From Hyperoodon ampullatus (lineage: Eukaryota > Chordata > Mammalia > Artiodactyla > Ziphiidae): a stretch of 64,000 nucleotides of DNA. Below are positions 23,285 to 33,410 of this stretch, in pieces. The stretch spans positions 158,139,980 through 158,203,979 of the forward strand of contig OX457057.1 in NCBI GenBank assembly GCA_949752795.1, in the 5' to 3' direction. The notes under the pieces were generated by a model. That model saw only the letters and a list, made by a program, of their open reading frames with translations, had not been told where the DNA came from and did not search any database. Position numbers and translations under genes: made by a program. Positions within the stretch are counted from its first letter, which is position 1, and each line of letters begins with the position of its first letter.

Positions 23285-23340
23285 CCCTCCTGCCCCGCCC
23301 CTCCCGCCCCCGCCTCCTTCGCCCCGCCCCGCCCCTTCCT
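23285..23340. promoter_or_regulatory. Cluster of GC boxes (Sp1/KLF type)
   Basis: At least four ccgcccc/cccgccc matches in 56 bases (tgccccgcccctcccgcccc, then gccccgccccgccccttcc). No TATA box. The ARPC5 start site is inferred to lie shortly downstream, about 23.35-23.50 kb. Confidence 0.65.
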
Positions 23341-23625
23341 TGCAGAGAGCCCGCACCTGCGCACTGCGTCCAGCGCGCTCCCTCCCTCGTGCGCTCCCCT
23401 TGGAGGAGAGCAGGGGCGGCGTAGGAGGCTCAAGAAGAGCGTGAGCCTGAGGAGGAAGGAGCTCGGCCAGCGCGCAGGCCCAGAACCACCCGAGCCGCGG
23501 CTGCCCGCGACGCCTCTGAGCGGAAGAGGGAAGTGAAGGCGCCAGTCTGCGGGTTCCAGCTGGGCTGGGCTTGCTAAGGTAGAGGCAGCACCGAGAGGAG
23601 GCCTTGGCCACCGATCCGGATCGGG

Positions 23626-23768
23626 ATGTCGAAGAACACGGTGTCGTCGGCCCGGTTCCGGAAGGTGGACGTGGATGAGTATGACGAGAACAAGTTCGTG
23701 GACGAGGAAGACGGGGGCGACGGGCAGGCCGGGCCCGACGAGGGCGAGGTGGACTCCTGCCTGCGGCA
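23626..23768 (+). CDS. ARPC5: ARPC5 coding exon 1
   Basis: Codons 1-47 and two bases of codon 48 (the glutamine of SCLRQ). Rich in Asp/Glu and Gly; GC-rich because it lies in the CpG island. Ends at ctgcggca just before atatcctt, the minor-class 5' splice site. Reading through the intron would add a stop-free stretch of about 50 codons, which is not coding. Confidence 0.96.
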
Positions 23769-26700
23769 ATATCCTTCTGTTCGCCGGCCTCCCCATCCCA
23801 CCCAACCCAGCCCCTCTTCCGGGCCCCCGCTACGGGCAGGGCGTGAGGGCGGCGGGCCCCGGCCGGGGACCGGGTTCGGAGCTGCCCCCAGCACCCCTGT
23901 CTCTTTGGGTCCGCGGTTCTGAGAGGGCAGGGGGCTGTCCCATTTCTACTGAGTCGCCCCGAGACCCCAGGGTCCCGCCCTCGGAAAGTTGCCCTTCCGG
24001 GCGCGCTGTCCACGCCCCCGATTCCTCAGGTTGCTCCTGGTTCAGGCACTACAGATGGAGGAACAAGTTCTCGCCTCCCGGGAACCCGCGGTGCCGGCCG
24101 CGCCCTCGCGGCGCTGGTGCTGGCCAGTCGGGCTGTTGCGGGGCGCTGAAGTTGTCCTCCCAGAAGCGTATTTACCGGAGTCTCATTATCACCCATGTCT
24201 GATTGGGAGGAACGGGCATCTTTCTTCAGTGATGTTCTTTTAATTGTGGTGGTAGTTTTGTTTTGGCCCCGTTAGGATAGTTTACTTCATGCCGGGAGAG
24301 ATGGGGTGGTTTGCAGAATTGAGCCCCCTCTGTCCGTGGCCTTTTTTTTTTTTCATAAGAGGGATTTGGCAAAATATAGATTGCACAGAATTTGTTAACC
24401 GGGGGAAAGGGAGTGAGTACAAAACCACCAAAACTGCCCAAAAGGAAGCTGGGAGCCTTTCACCTGCTAAGCAAAGGACAATAGAAAGAAAACGCGGAAT
24501 GCACGTAGAGAATCCCTGGAAATATTTAAAATAAACCCCAGTGAATAAAATAGAAGGCGAATCATTTGTACAAAACAGAATCATTTTGTAATGCTGGAAT
24601 CGTTTCCATTTAGTTAAAATGTGGCTGTCAGTTTCTGGTTGTTGTTTTTGCATATTTAAATATTCATTACTTTGAGGGCGCATTTGCATCAGATCTCTTT
24701 TAGTAAAATGTAAATGTTGCAATAACCAAAGCTGTAGTTTTAGAGATTCTCAATTACTGAACTCACTCATTTCTAATTATTCTTGGGTGTATTCATAAGG
24801 TTAGGAAGCCTTGTTAGACTCTTTTCTCATCAGTGTCCTATTAAATTAAATGGGGAAATGTATGAGTGAAAATATTTGGTAGCAGCCATAGCTGGTCTTA
24901 GAAGTGCCTAAAATACAGCATTAGACATTTATCAACATACAGATGTTTCTTTGGTTTCCATGACTTTCCCAATCAGCTGTTGCTGTTTTGCATTATTTAA
25001 ATACTTAAATGTTTGAGGTCTTATAAATGAGCCAATCTGCAAAAGGCATGCTTCTCTAGAAATCCATTAAGCCTTGAAAATAACAGCCTACCACCAACCA
25101 TAGTTTTTTTTGGTCAGACCTTTTTCTTCAGAACATAAGTGGTGAAGATTATTCTGTGTAAAAACATTCTTGGTGATGCATAAATGATGTTTTGTGAGAC
25201 TTAACTTATTTTAGGTGACATGTGATGACTCTTAAATGACTGCTGTATCCATATAGTGAATCTTCTTTTTAATCTATTCATCTTAAACTATAAAGATATT
25301 GTCTCTTCTACTCTTGTTACAAGAAGAGACAAGCCCTGTTCAGGCACTACAGATGGAGGAACAAGTGAACTCTGTGTGGTTTTCCTTTTAGGGAAATGCC
25401 TGTACGTTCTGACGGTCTAATTGGCCTTCTGTTTCTCATACTTGCTAACTCACTGGTGCTTTCAAAGTGAGACTGAATTTAATAGGTGTGGCCTAAGACA
25501 GTTTGAATGATATCTATGAAATATGAGAGAAAATATCCAAAACAGAAAAATTAAGCTGCCACCTAAGGGTCATTGAATTATTATTTCTTCTATAATGCCT
25601 CTTTTCATCAATATTGAGAGATTGCTAATGTATATCATTCAGATTGCTAGAGTAATCTGCCAGCACTTTCTACCAGCATTTCAGTTAATATAGAATATAA
25701 TTCTAGTTAAAGTTTGGTCTTTATTTTTCCAGTTAGAATCACATAAAAAGATGTATTTTGGTTGAGGATAGGCTATTTCATTTTGGTGCCTAATAATTCT
25801 GATATATATTTTAGAATTTTAAAAAATGTCACTCTGGATAATGTTTGCATATATGTCTTACTGGAGAATGAAAGGTTATCAAGGTGTTCAGTTACTAATT
25901 AGAACAAAGGATGAAACAGTTTTTGCTTTATTTTTTAAAAATTGAGTGTTCTCTTTTGCTTTCAGTATTTTACCTATGATGGACATCCTTGAAACCAACA
26001 TGTTGAATTTTCCAGTATTGAACATAGCAATCATACTAATTTTTCTTTCTATGCATAACGTCAACTCTTAAGAACCAGTGGTTCCTGGGAGTTACGGTGC
26101 TTTCCTGAAGACTGCCTGTTTTGCTATCCCCTTAACCTCCATCACAGGAAACATGACAGCTGCCCTACAGGCAGCTCTGAAAAACCCCCCTATCAACACC
26201 AAGAGCCAGGCAGTGAAGGTGAGTCACAGACAACACGCGCTCTCTGCTGATATCTTAGCATTCTTACCAAAATCCTCTGAAGTGTCACACAATCAACAAA
26301 TATTTTAACTATTTACTATCTTTGACATAGAAGAGCTTACAATGTAATTTGATAGGTAGAAAATTTATATAAGAAAAAATAGCACTCTAACATTGAGTTG
26401 TGATAATCCTGCATGGTAGACACACTAAGTTCAAACATTGGAGAGATCTGTGTGTTTTTAGAGGAGGCCACTCAGGTTGAATTTAAGCAAAGGCTTGAAG
26501 AATAAAACTTTCACAAAATAAAGAGTTTCTACTTGCTTTTTAAAGATGTTTTTAAAATTCTACCATTTTCATAGAATTAAATTCTAATATTTAATTCTGT
26601 TAAATATTATAGAAAACTCAGAAATGTGGGAGAATAAAAAAATAATCATCCATAATCCTACCGCTGACCCATAGATGACTTTTTGGTGTTGCTATATGCT

Positions 26701-29700
26701 TATAGAGTTTTTCTATGAGTGGTTTTTTTTTAATGAAAATGGAATTTTATAACCTGCTTTTTCAACTGTATAGCAGCATACATGAACGTCTTTACTTGGC
26801 AATAAGTTTGTTTCTGCAATATCTTTTTTAATGGCTGCCTATAGATAATGCTGCAGTTTAGTTATATAATCTTTTATCATATATTTAGATAATTGACCTT
26901 TTTTCTGTCATAAACAGTACTGAAATGAACAATTTTTGGTAAATTCTTAATTGTTTCCTTTGAATAAATTTCTAGAAGTGAATGGCTGGATTTTACACTG
27001 CACATTTTCTTAAGGCTTTGGTACATATGGTATTGCCAAATTGCCCTTCAGAAAAGTTGTATAATTAAATTCCCTGTAACAGTCTTTCAGTAATTCTTAA
27101 GAACCTATTTACTTATTTATTGTTTAAAATGAAGCCCAGAGCATTGACCCCACTGTCCATAGCTATTCATACATCCTAGGAGCCCCAAGAATCTCCTTAG
27201 TTGAATACTAGTAAGTAATAACTTAGGTAAATGCATAATAATTATCTAGGCCACATAATCTTTTATAAGGGGAAATATTTCCTTGGTTTTTAAAAGTGAG
27301 TAATGTCATTGAAATTTCAGTTTACCACCTTCTGCTTTTATATGGGTAGTTTTTTATCATAGCTTTGGATGGGAGATTATAGCTCTGGGTACAAGGATAT
27401 TTTTCTAAATAGGGTAATTGCATAGTCTTTAAACTGAAGATAACAACAGGTGGTAGAAACATACTGTAAAATCTGACCAGTTGGAATGCTGAAGGTATCA
27501 CTTTGTGTTGAATAGAAAGAGAAACGTTGAAAGGGGAAATGAAGTGTTCCCTGTGCTTGGCTTGAAGGGTAAAAAAATAACTTTGCTGTTAGAGCAGCCT
27601 TTTATCAAATAAAAAAGATCATTATGAATGAAGATCACTATATCTATAGTCAAGTGACTATAGATGTGAAAAAAAATAAGTTTTAAAAACTTAAATTTTT
27701 GTTTATTAATAACTTATTTCTGAAGGATGGTTGATGGTAGAACTGCAATTTAGTTTCCTCTTTTTTTGTTTTGTATTTTTTTTTTAAGATCAAGAAGTGA
27801 AATGTATTGATTTAATAAATTGATAACTTATCACATCTGTCTGTAAGCAAATCCTTTCCGCTCTACCCTCAAATATATCAAGAATCTGTCCACTTCTGAC
27901 CACCTCCGCTGCTACCATGCTAGCCAAAACCGGCCTGTCTTATTGCAGTAACTTCCAAACTGGTCTCCCTGCTTCTTCGTCTGCCTTGTCCTCCAACCCC
28001 ACTGCCCCCGGCTTAGTCTCAACATGGCAGCCAACTGGTCCTGTTAAAGTGTAAGATTATATCCCTGTTCTTCTCAGAACCTCCCGGCATCTTCTCTTCT
28101 CTCTGACAGGAAGCCAAAGTCCTCACAAGGGCCTGCAGGGCTTATGTGCTCTGTCTTCCCACTACCTATCTGACTTCCTGTCCTCCACTCTGCTCCAGCC
28201 ACCTTGGGTCTTCTTGCTATTCCTTGAACACACTGAACACACACTAACAGCAGTTATCCTTTTCTCTGTCTGAAATAGTTTCCTCAAGTACGCCACAAGT
28301 TTCCTCTTTCCTTCAGGTCTTTACTCAGATGTCACATTCTCAGTGTAGCCTTTCTAAAACTGTAACCCCACACACAAAAATGAGTCTAAATGATGTTACT
28401 TATTTACCCTCAGGATCGAGCAGGCAGCATTGTCTTGAAGGTGCTCATCTCTTTTAAAGCTAATGATATTGAAAAGGCAGTTCAATCCCTGGACAAGAAT
28501 GGTGTGGATCTCCTAATGAAGTATATTTATAAGGGCTTTGAGAGCCCCTCTGACAATAGCAGTGCTATGTTATTGCAGTGGCATGAAAAGGTAAGTTATG
28601 AATTATACACTTATATGACTGATTCCTTTGTAATAGAGAATAACAATGACAGCCTCTCACCTAAATAACTATTTTGACTTTTTGGTTATACATCTTTGCT
28701 CTTACAAATAAATGCATGAAAATGAAAGTTTAGATTTATGCTTACTAGCCTTGGTCTTAAGAGACGCTGATATGCAACACTTAAGTTTATTCAGTAATGA
28801 TTATTCTTTATTAAACACAATCTTGAACTTTGAACTAAATCAAAACTTTGAAAAGAAAGTAAGTAATAAAATCAAGAATTCTTTAACAATGGCCAAAAGG
28901 TGGAAACAACCCAAGTGCCCATCAACAGATGAACAGATAAACAAAATGTGACACATACATACAATGGTATATTATTTGACCAAAAAAAAGGAAGTTCTGA
29001 TACATGTTACAGCATGAATGAACCATGAAAACATTATGCAAAGTGAAATATGCCAGACACAAAGGGACAAATACTGTGTGATTCCACTTAAATGAAATAT
29101 CTAGAATAGACAAATTCATAGAGACCAGAAGTAGATTAGAGATGACCAGGGGCTGGGGAGAAGGGAGAATAGAGAGTTATTGCTTAATGGGTACAGAGTT
29201 TCTATTTGGAGAGCTGAAAAAGTATTGTAAATAGATAGCAGTGATGGCTGTACAATATTTTGAATGTAATTAATGCCACTGAATTTTACATTTAAAGATG
29301 GCTAATGTGGCAAATTTTATGTTATATTTTACCACAGTTTAAAAAAATGAAATTGGAGGTGGGATCAAGAATTCTTATATATTTTTTTCTCTTTTCATGC
29401 ATTTTGTTTTGCAATGTAAGCATATGCTGGTATACTATCCGCCCCCCACCCACCCCAAAAAAAATGGCTAAGGGGAATTTTTAGCTTCAGGTAAAAAATT
29501 GGTAAGGTAATCTTTAATACCCAACTCTTATATTATATTGGTATAGATATAAGCAGTGTAACATTCAAATAGAACCAACCACAGGTAAGGTATATATTCG
29601 CTAACATCTTACAGTTACCAAAACTCAGTTTTTCAGAAGCTATTATCTTGGTATCTGAGTAAAAACACACATGTAAGGTATGAATAGGTAGTAAAACTTG

Positions 29701-32093
29701 CTGTTTTACGTGGATCAAGTCACTTTATTCCTCATACACTGTCAAATATAAAGAGCTAACATTTATGGATAGGATTATCATACCTCCCAGTTTTCCCAAG
29801 ACAGCCCCAGTTTATGCCTGTTGTCCCCAACATAATTATGAATAGTTCCCTTTTACTCTACAGTGTATCAGTTTGGAGAATAATTGATATAGTCATCCTA
29901 TTCATGGAATACTTTTTATTCACCAGCTGCTGTACTTTTAGTTTATGTTTCATGTGATCCTTACAACAGCCCTATGAGATATATAAATATCTTTATCATC
30001 CTCAATTTACAGATGAAGAGCCAGCATTAAAACCTATCAGCCTAGTTTCAGTATAGTTTCAGGATCATAGCAAACATTGACTGAGCAGTTACTGTATTCT
30101 AAGCACTTTATAAATATTAACTCATTTAATCCTCATAAAAATGCTAGGACGGAATGCTTGCTGTTCCCCTTTTGTAGACTGGAAAACTGAGGCATGTGTT
30201 AAGTCTTCATTTCTTCCTAACAGTCACCAGTTTTTGACAGTCTTACCTCCTACATACTTCTCAGATCATCCACTCAACCATCTCTAACATTTTGTTGCTA
30301 TAGTTTCCTAAACTGATCTCTTGGCTACCAGTTTTGCCTCCCTCAAATCTGTTCTCCCCCCAGTTGCCAGAATGCTTGTCTCTAACTTCCAAATCTACCC
30401 TTGTGAATCACCTGCAGAATCAAGTCCAAGTTCCCAGGTCGAGCCTCATCTTCCATGTTGTTCTTCCCCTTATGCTCCAGCAGTAAGCATAGTAATGTGT
30501 TTTCCCTGAACACACCATAATGTTTCACACCTCTGTGCCTTTGCTCATGATTTTCTCTCTGCCCCAGTGCCTCTTTACCCTTTATGTCAATCTGTCATCT
30601 ACTTATCCATTTAATGTATCGTTTTCTCCAGGAAGCCTTCCCTCACCATTTCACATTCCTCTATGCCCTCAGGTTGGGTATATGCCCCTCTTTGTGCTTT
30701 TATAGCACCCAAAGCATAGCTCTGTCATTTCATGTATTATATTATATTTAAATGATCTGTTTATATGTCTGTCCCTTCTCAGTAGCTCGAATGCTGTATT
30801 TGTTCACTTTTGTACCCCCAGCATCTAGCACAGTACCCAGTACACAAAGGTATTCAGTAAGTGTTTCCGACCACAAGTAAACCAGAGCTTCAAATTCCTA
30901 ATTCTTAGTCATAACTTCCAGTTTTCCAAGGCAAACTCAAAGTTCCTAAGTTCTTAGCTATTAAATAGTATTTTCTTAGCTTGCAAAAAGAAAAATCTGA
31001 CAAACTGACTAGTCTAAACGGAACTTAAAATGGTTGATCCCAGTTTGAATTTCTTCCTGACACTGCTGAGAGCAGAGCGAATGTCCTAAATTTATATTTG
31101 AGCACCTGTTTGCGGCAAAAACATCATGCTGCAGATCTTTAAGAACATATTATTATTTGAAAACAACACACTAGAATGTAAACTAGGATCTCACTAGAAT
31201 GTAAACACCTGAGGGCAGGGACTCTGAAGGTTTTTTTTTTTTTAATTACTGTATCCCCATTGCTAAGAACAGTGCCTGGCCCATAATAGGTGCTTAAGAA
31301 ATACTTGTGAAAATGAGTGAATCCAAAATCAATTGCTGCACACATTCTTCCTTTAAGAAAAATGTTTTTGGAAGTAACCTAAGGGTCCATCGTCAGATGA
31401 ATGGATAAAGATGATGTGGCACATGTATACAATGGAATTTTACTCAGCCATAAAAGGAAACGAAATTGAGTTATTTGTAGCAAGGTGGATGGACCTAGAG
31501 ACTGTCATACAGAGTGAAGTAAGTCAGAAAGAGAAAAACAAATACCGTATGCTAACACATATATATGAAATCTGAAAAAAAAAAAAAAAAAAAAAGGTTC
31601 TGAAGAACCTAGGGGCAGGACAGGAATAAAGACTCAGACATAGAGAATGGACTTGAGGACACAGGGAGGGGGAAGGGTAAGCTGGGACGAAGTGAGAGAG
31701 TGGCATGGACATATATATACTACCAAATGTAAAATAGATAGCTAGTGGGAAGCAGCCGCATAGCACAGGGAGAACAGCTCCGTGCTTTGTGACCACCTAG
31801 AGGGGTGGGGTAGGGAGGGTGGGAGGGAGACTCAAGAGGGAGGAGATATGGGGATATATGTATACGTATAGCTGATTCACTTTGTTATACAGCAGAAACT
31901 AACCATTGTAAAGCAATTATACTCCAATAAAGATGTTAAAAAAATAAAAGAAGAAAGAAAAATGTTTTGCTTGGTGTGAGAATTGAGCCTTTATGATTCT
32001 GCCAACATTGACACTTTGGTTTGTGTTTAGGCACTTGCTGCTGGAGGAGTGGGGTCCATTGTTCGAGTCTTGACTGCAAGGAAAACCGTGTAG
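23626..32093 (+). CDS. ARPC5: ARPC5, complete gene, four coding exons (151 codons)
   Basis: ARPC5 (p16-Arc) is the smallest subunit of the seven-protein Arp2/3 complex, which nucleates branched actin filaments in the cytoplasm; it binds ARPC4 and helps tie ARP2 to the complex. Coding exons: 23626-23768, 26146-26218, 28414-28590, 32031-32093. Joined they give 151 codons, the usual length, starting [20 protein letters not shown] and ending [10 protein letters not shown], essentially identical to mammalian ARPC5. The first third is acidic and disordered; the rest is the helical core. The ATG at 23626 has G at -3 and aligns with the family start. Introns 2 and 3 are GT-AG with consensus donors (gtgagt, gtaagt); intron 1 is AT-AC. 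No damage seen. Paralogue ARPC5L is excluded by the sequence. Confidence 0.98.
24040..24068 (+). repeat. 29-bp direct repeat, copy 1 (ARPC5 intron 1)
   Basis: Starts gttcaggcactacagatgga and is identical over 29 bases to 25338-25366. It is not part of any recognised repeat family; flanks differ. Confidence 0.95.
25299..25332. repeat. 11-bp inverted repeat beside the duplicated segment
   Basis: ttgtctcttct at 25299-25309 is the exact reverse complement of agaagagacaa at 25322-25332, spacer 12 bases. It lies five bases left of repeat copy 2. Confidence 0.9.
25338..25366 (+). repeat. 29-bp direct repeat, copy 2 (ARPC5 intron 1)
   Basis: Exact second copy of 24040-24068, 1,298 bases downstream. 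It sits next to a short inverted repeat, as expected for filler DNA copied in during break repair. Confidence 0.95.
26146..26218 (+). CDS. ARPC5: ARPC5 coding exon 2
   Basis: 73 bases: the last base of codon 48, then [20 protein letters not shown] and QAVK. Follows the AC acceptor of the U12-type intron and ends at a consensus gtgagt donor in phase 0. Confidence 0.97.
26219..26649 (+). other. ARPC5 intron 2, left part
   Basis: AT-rich intronic sequence with no repeat confidently named. Confidence 0.6.
26650..27080 (-). mobile_element. Ancient L1 (L1M-type) 3' part
   Basis: Reverse-complement L1M-like sequence: taacctgctttttcaactgt, then catgaacgtctttacttggc, ttttttaatggctgcctata and agaagtgaatggctggattt in the expected order. 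Within ARPC5 intron 2. Confidence 0.65.
27081..27849 (+). other. ARPC5 intron 2, middle part
   Basis: No exon or named repeat; T-rich runs near 27760-27785. Confidence 0.5.
27850..28375 (+). repeat. L2 LINE fragment
   Basis: Characteristic L2 order: ttattgcagtaacttccaaa, actggtctccctgcttcttc, gccaaagtcctcacaagggc, actctgctccagccaccttg, ccttcaggtctttactcaga. It ends about 40 bases before ARPC5 exon 3. Confidence 0.8.
28414..28590 (+). CDS. ARPC5: ARPC5 coding exon 3
   Basis: 59 codons in phase 0 on both sides, from [10 protein letters not shown] to LLQWHEK, the helical core that packs on ARPC4. Acceptor ttatttaccctcag, donor gtaagt. The open frame runs on into the intron to TAA near 28666, which is not coding. 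Confidence 0.98.
28884..29363 (+). mobile_element. L1 3' end in ARPC5 intron 3
   Basis: 5'-truncated old L1 (aaaggtggaaacaacccaag to ggctaatgtggcaaatttta), flanked by an exact 13-bp duplication atcaagaattctt at 28871-28883 and 29364-29376. The 5' part gives a false [14 protein letters not shown] frame. Confidence 0.9.
29377..29924 (+). other. ARPC5 intron 3, unique part
   Basis: No exon or named repeat. A C-rich run lies near 29440-29456. Confidence 0.5.
29925..30205 (+). repeat. Two adjacent MIR fragments
   Basis: First: catgtgatccttacaacagc with the tcaatttacagatgaagag core (about 29950-30020). Second: ctaagcactttataaatatt, aactcatttaatcctcataa and the tagactggaaaactgaggca core (30095-30195). 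Both plus orientation. Confidence 0.82.
30220..30875 (+). repeat. L2 LINE 3' end
   Basis: L2 blocks: gaatcaagtccaagttccca, cctttgctcatgattttctc, ggaagccttccctcaccatt and atctagcacagtacccagta, in consensus order to the 3' end. Open frames here are chance. Confidence 0.82.
31165..31330 (+). repeat. L2 LINE 3'-end fragment
   Basis: ctgagggcagggactctgaa, then ctgtatccccattgctaaga and cagtgcctggcccataatag, the typical L2 terminus. A 15-bp direct repeat (cactagaatgtaaac) occurs at its 5' edge. Confidence 0.82.
31370..31964 (+). mobile_element. Young L1 3' end immediately upstream of ARPC5 exon 4
   Basis: 5'-truncated L1 about 0.6 kb long, closely resembling the end of the copy at 16366. It starts in the segment encoding [20 protein letters not shown] and runs to the 3' terminus (gtaaagcaattatactccaa). 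Flanks share aagaaaaatgtttt (from about 31356 and 31967). The insertion end is about 65 bases from the exon 4 acceptor. Confidence 0.9.
32031..32093 (+). CDS. ARPC5: ARPC5 coding exon 4 and stop
   Basis: 20 codons ([20 protein letters not shown]) and TAG at 32091-32093. Acceptor tttggtttgtgtttag. The exon continues as the 3' UTR. Confidence 0.98.
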   Translation, partial: ALAAGGVGSIVRVLTARKTV

Positions 32094-33410
32094 TCCGGCG
32101 GGAACGGATATCTCCCATGGGGTGGGAGTTGCTGGTACAAAGACCAAAACAACCAAATGCCACCGCTGCCCTTTGGGTAGCATCTGTTTCTCTCAGCTTT
32201 GCCTTCTTGTTTCCTTTTCATATCTATAAAGAAGAAAATTACATATCAGTTTTTCTTTAATGAAATTGGGACAAAGTAGAAGAAATGTTTCAACAGGAAT
32301 GTCTCATTCTCTCAAAATGATTTCAGTGATGTGTATACCAGTCTGTACATAGCGTAATTTACATTCAAGTTTAATTGTGCAATTGTTAACCCCTATTGGC
32401 TGGTGTAGGGGGTTTTCTTGTTGTTTGGTTTTTGGGAGCGGTTTTTTGGTTTTGTTCTGAATAGTAGTGAGAAATTTAATCAGAATTTGAGGCCAGTTTC
32501 CTAACTCATTGCTAGCCAGGAAATGATCTTTATAAAAAATTTTTGAGAGACTGGCAGCTATTAACATTGCAAAACTGGACTGTACTTCCCTTATTTAAAT
32601 GAAATGTGTTTCTGGAACAAGTGGTGGCTGAACACCACAACCAAGTTCCAACTCTGTTTCTGCTTGCCTCCACATTATGTGAGTTTAAGTACGCTTCTTC
32701 CTCTCAGCATCCAGTAATCATGGCCTCTTGATTTCTTTGTGGTCACCCAGGGTACAGAGCAAGGAATCTTGCTCTACACAAATGTATCTGTAAAATGCCA
32801 GACCCTGTTTGGCATGAGCATAAAACTTTTTTTTTCTAATAATATGGCCCTATTTGGGGAAACTACTCCAAATCAGGAAGGATGTGGAAACTATGATGTA
32901 GTTGAAACTCTGGGCAGCCTCTGAATGAAATGCTATTTTCTTTTATAGTAGCTGCCTTCGACATTATGAGGTATATAACTAGTATTTAATATGTCCTATA
33001 AATGTCTTCAGTGTTTTTCAGGGTAATTATTGGGATCTCAGAAGATTTGGTTAGGATCCAAACACATACACATTCTGTATTTTAGCTCAGTGTTTTTTAA
33101 AAAAAGAAAATGCCACACATCAAAAAGTGTTCACTTTGTTGGACAAACCAAATCGGTTCTCAAAAAATGACCGGTGCTTATGAAAAAGTAATTATTCAGT
33201 AGCTCTAAAACAAGTCACCTGAATGCTTATGACCATGAGGGAAATCAGACTGTATCTAGTATTTACATTAGACACCAGTGTCATAATCACTGACTTGTGT
33301 GAAAACTGGTGCAGAAATTCTGTAAACTCTTTGCTGTTTTTGATACCTGCTTTTTGTTCTGTTTTGTAAAAATGATAAACTTCAGAAAATAAAATGTCAG
33401 TGTTGAATAA
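32094..33410 (+). other. ARPC5: ARPC5 3' UTR
   Basis: About 1.3 kb from the stop to just past the AATAAA at 33388. Free of SINE and L1 insertions. The exact cleavage site is inferred. Confidence 0.8.
33388..33393 (+). terminator. ARPC5: ARPC5 poly(A) signal AATAAA
   Basis: Canonical hexamer within ttcagaaaataaaatgtcag, followed by a TG-rich stretch (gtcagtgttg). Position fits the usual ARPC5 mRNA length. Confidence 0.75.

Larger units (their letters stand above)
22750..24180. promoter_or_regulatory. CpG-island promoter of ARPC5, probably shared with RGL1
   Basis: CpG- and GC-rich block around the first ARPC5 exon, free of interspersed repeats and without a TATA box. On known mammalian maps RGL1 starts a few hundred bases from ARPC5 and is transcribed in the opposite direction, so a bidirectional promoter is expected; the RGL1 first exon would lie on the minus strand around 22.8-23.2 kb. 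I could not identify RGL1 coding sequence here (its first exon may be non-coding). Long overlapping frames on both strands (up to 270 codons at 23201-24013) reflect the lack of AT-rich stops. Confidence 0.82.
23769..26145 (+). other. ARPC5: ARPC5 intron 1, U12-type AT-AC intron
   Basis: Donor atatcctt at 23769-23776 is the exact minor-spliceosome 5' site. Near the 3' end ccccttaacc (26128-26137) matches the U12 branch-site consensus, with the branch A about 10 bases from the terminal AC at 26144-26145 and no long pyrimidine tract. Only this AT-AC choice restores the conserved RQGNM junction. Beyond the CpG island the intron is unique, AT-rich sequence without SINEs or L1. Confidence 0.95.

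Noticed and set aside
23201..24013. Minus-strand frames of 270, 190 and 106 codons over the CpG island
   Set aside because: They overlap ARPC5 exon 1 and its promoter in antisense, are low-complexity Arg/Pro/Gly/Ser, and do not match RGL1 or any domain; they reflect absence of AT-rich stops in GC-rich DNA.
23675..24202. Plus-strand frames of 175 and 84 codons at the start of ARPC5
   Set aside because: Wrong frame relative to ARPC5 exon 1 and continuing into the AT-AC intron; shadow frames.
28390..28668. 92-codon frame as an independent gene
   Set aside because: It is ARPC5 exon 3 plus read-through of flanking intron on both sides.
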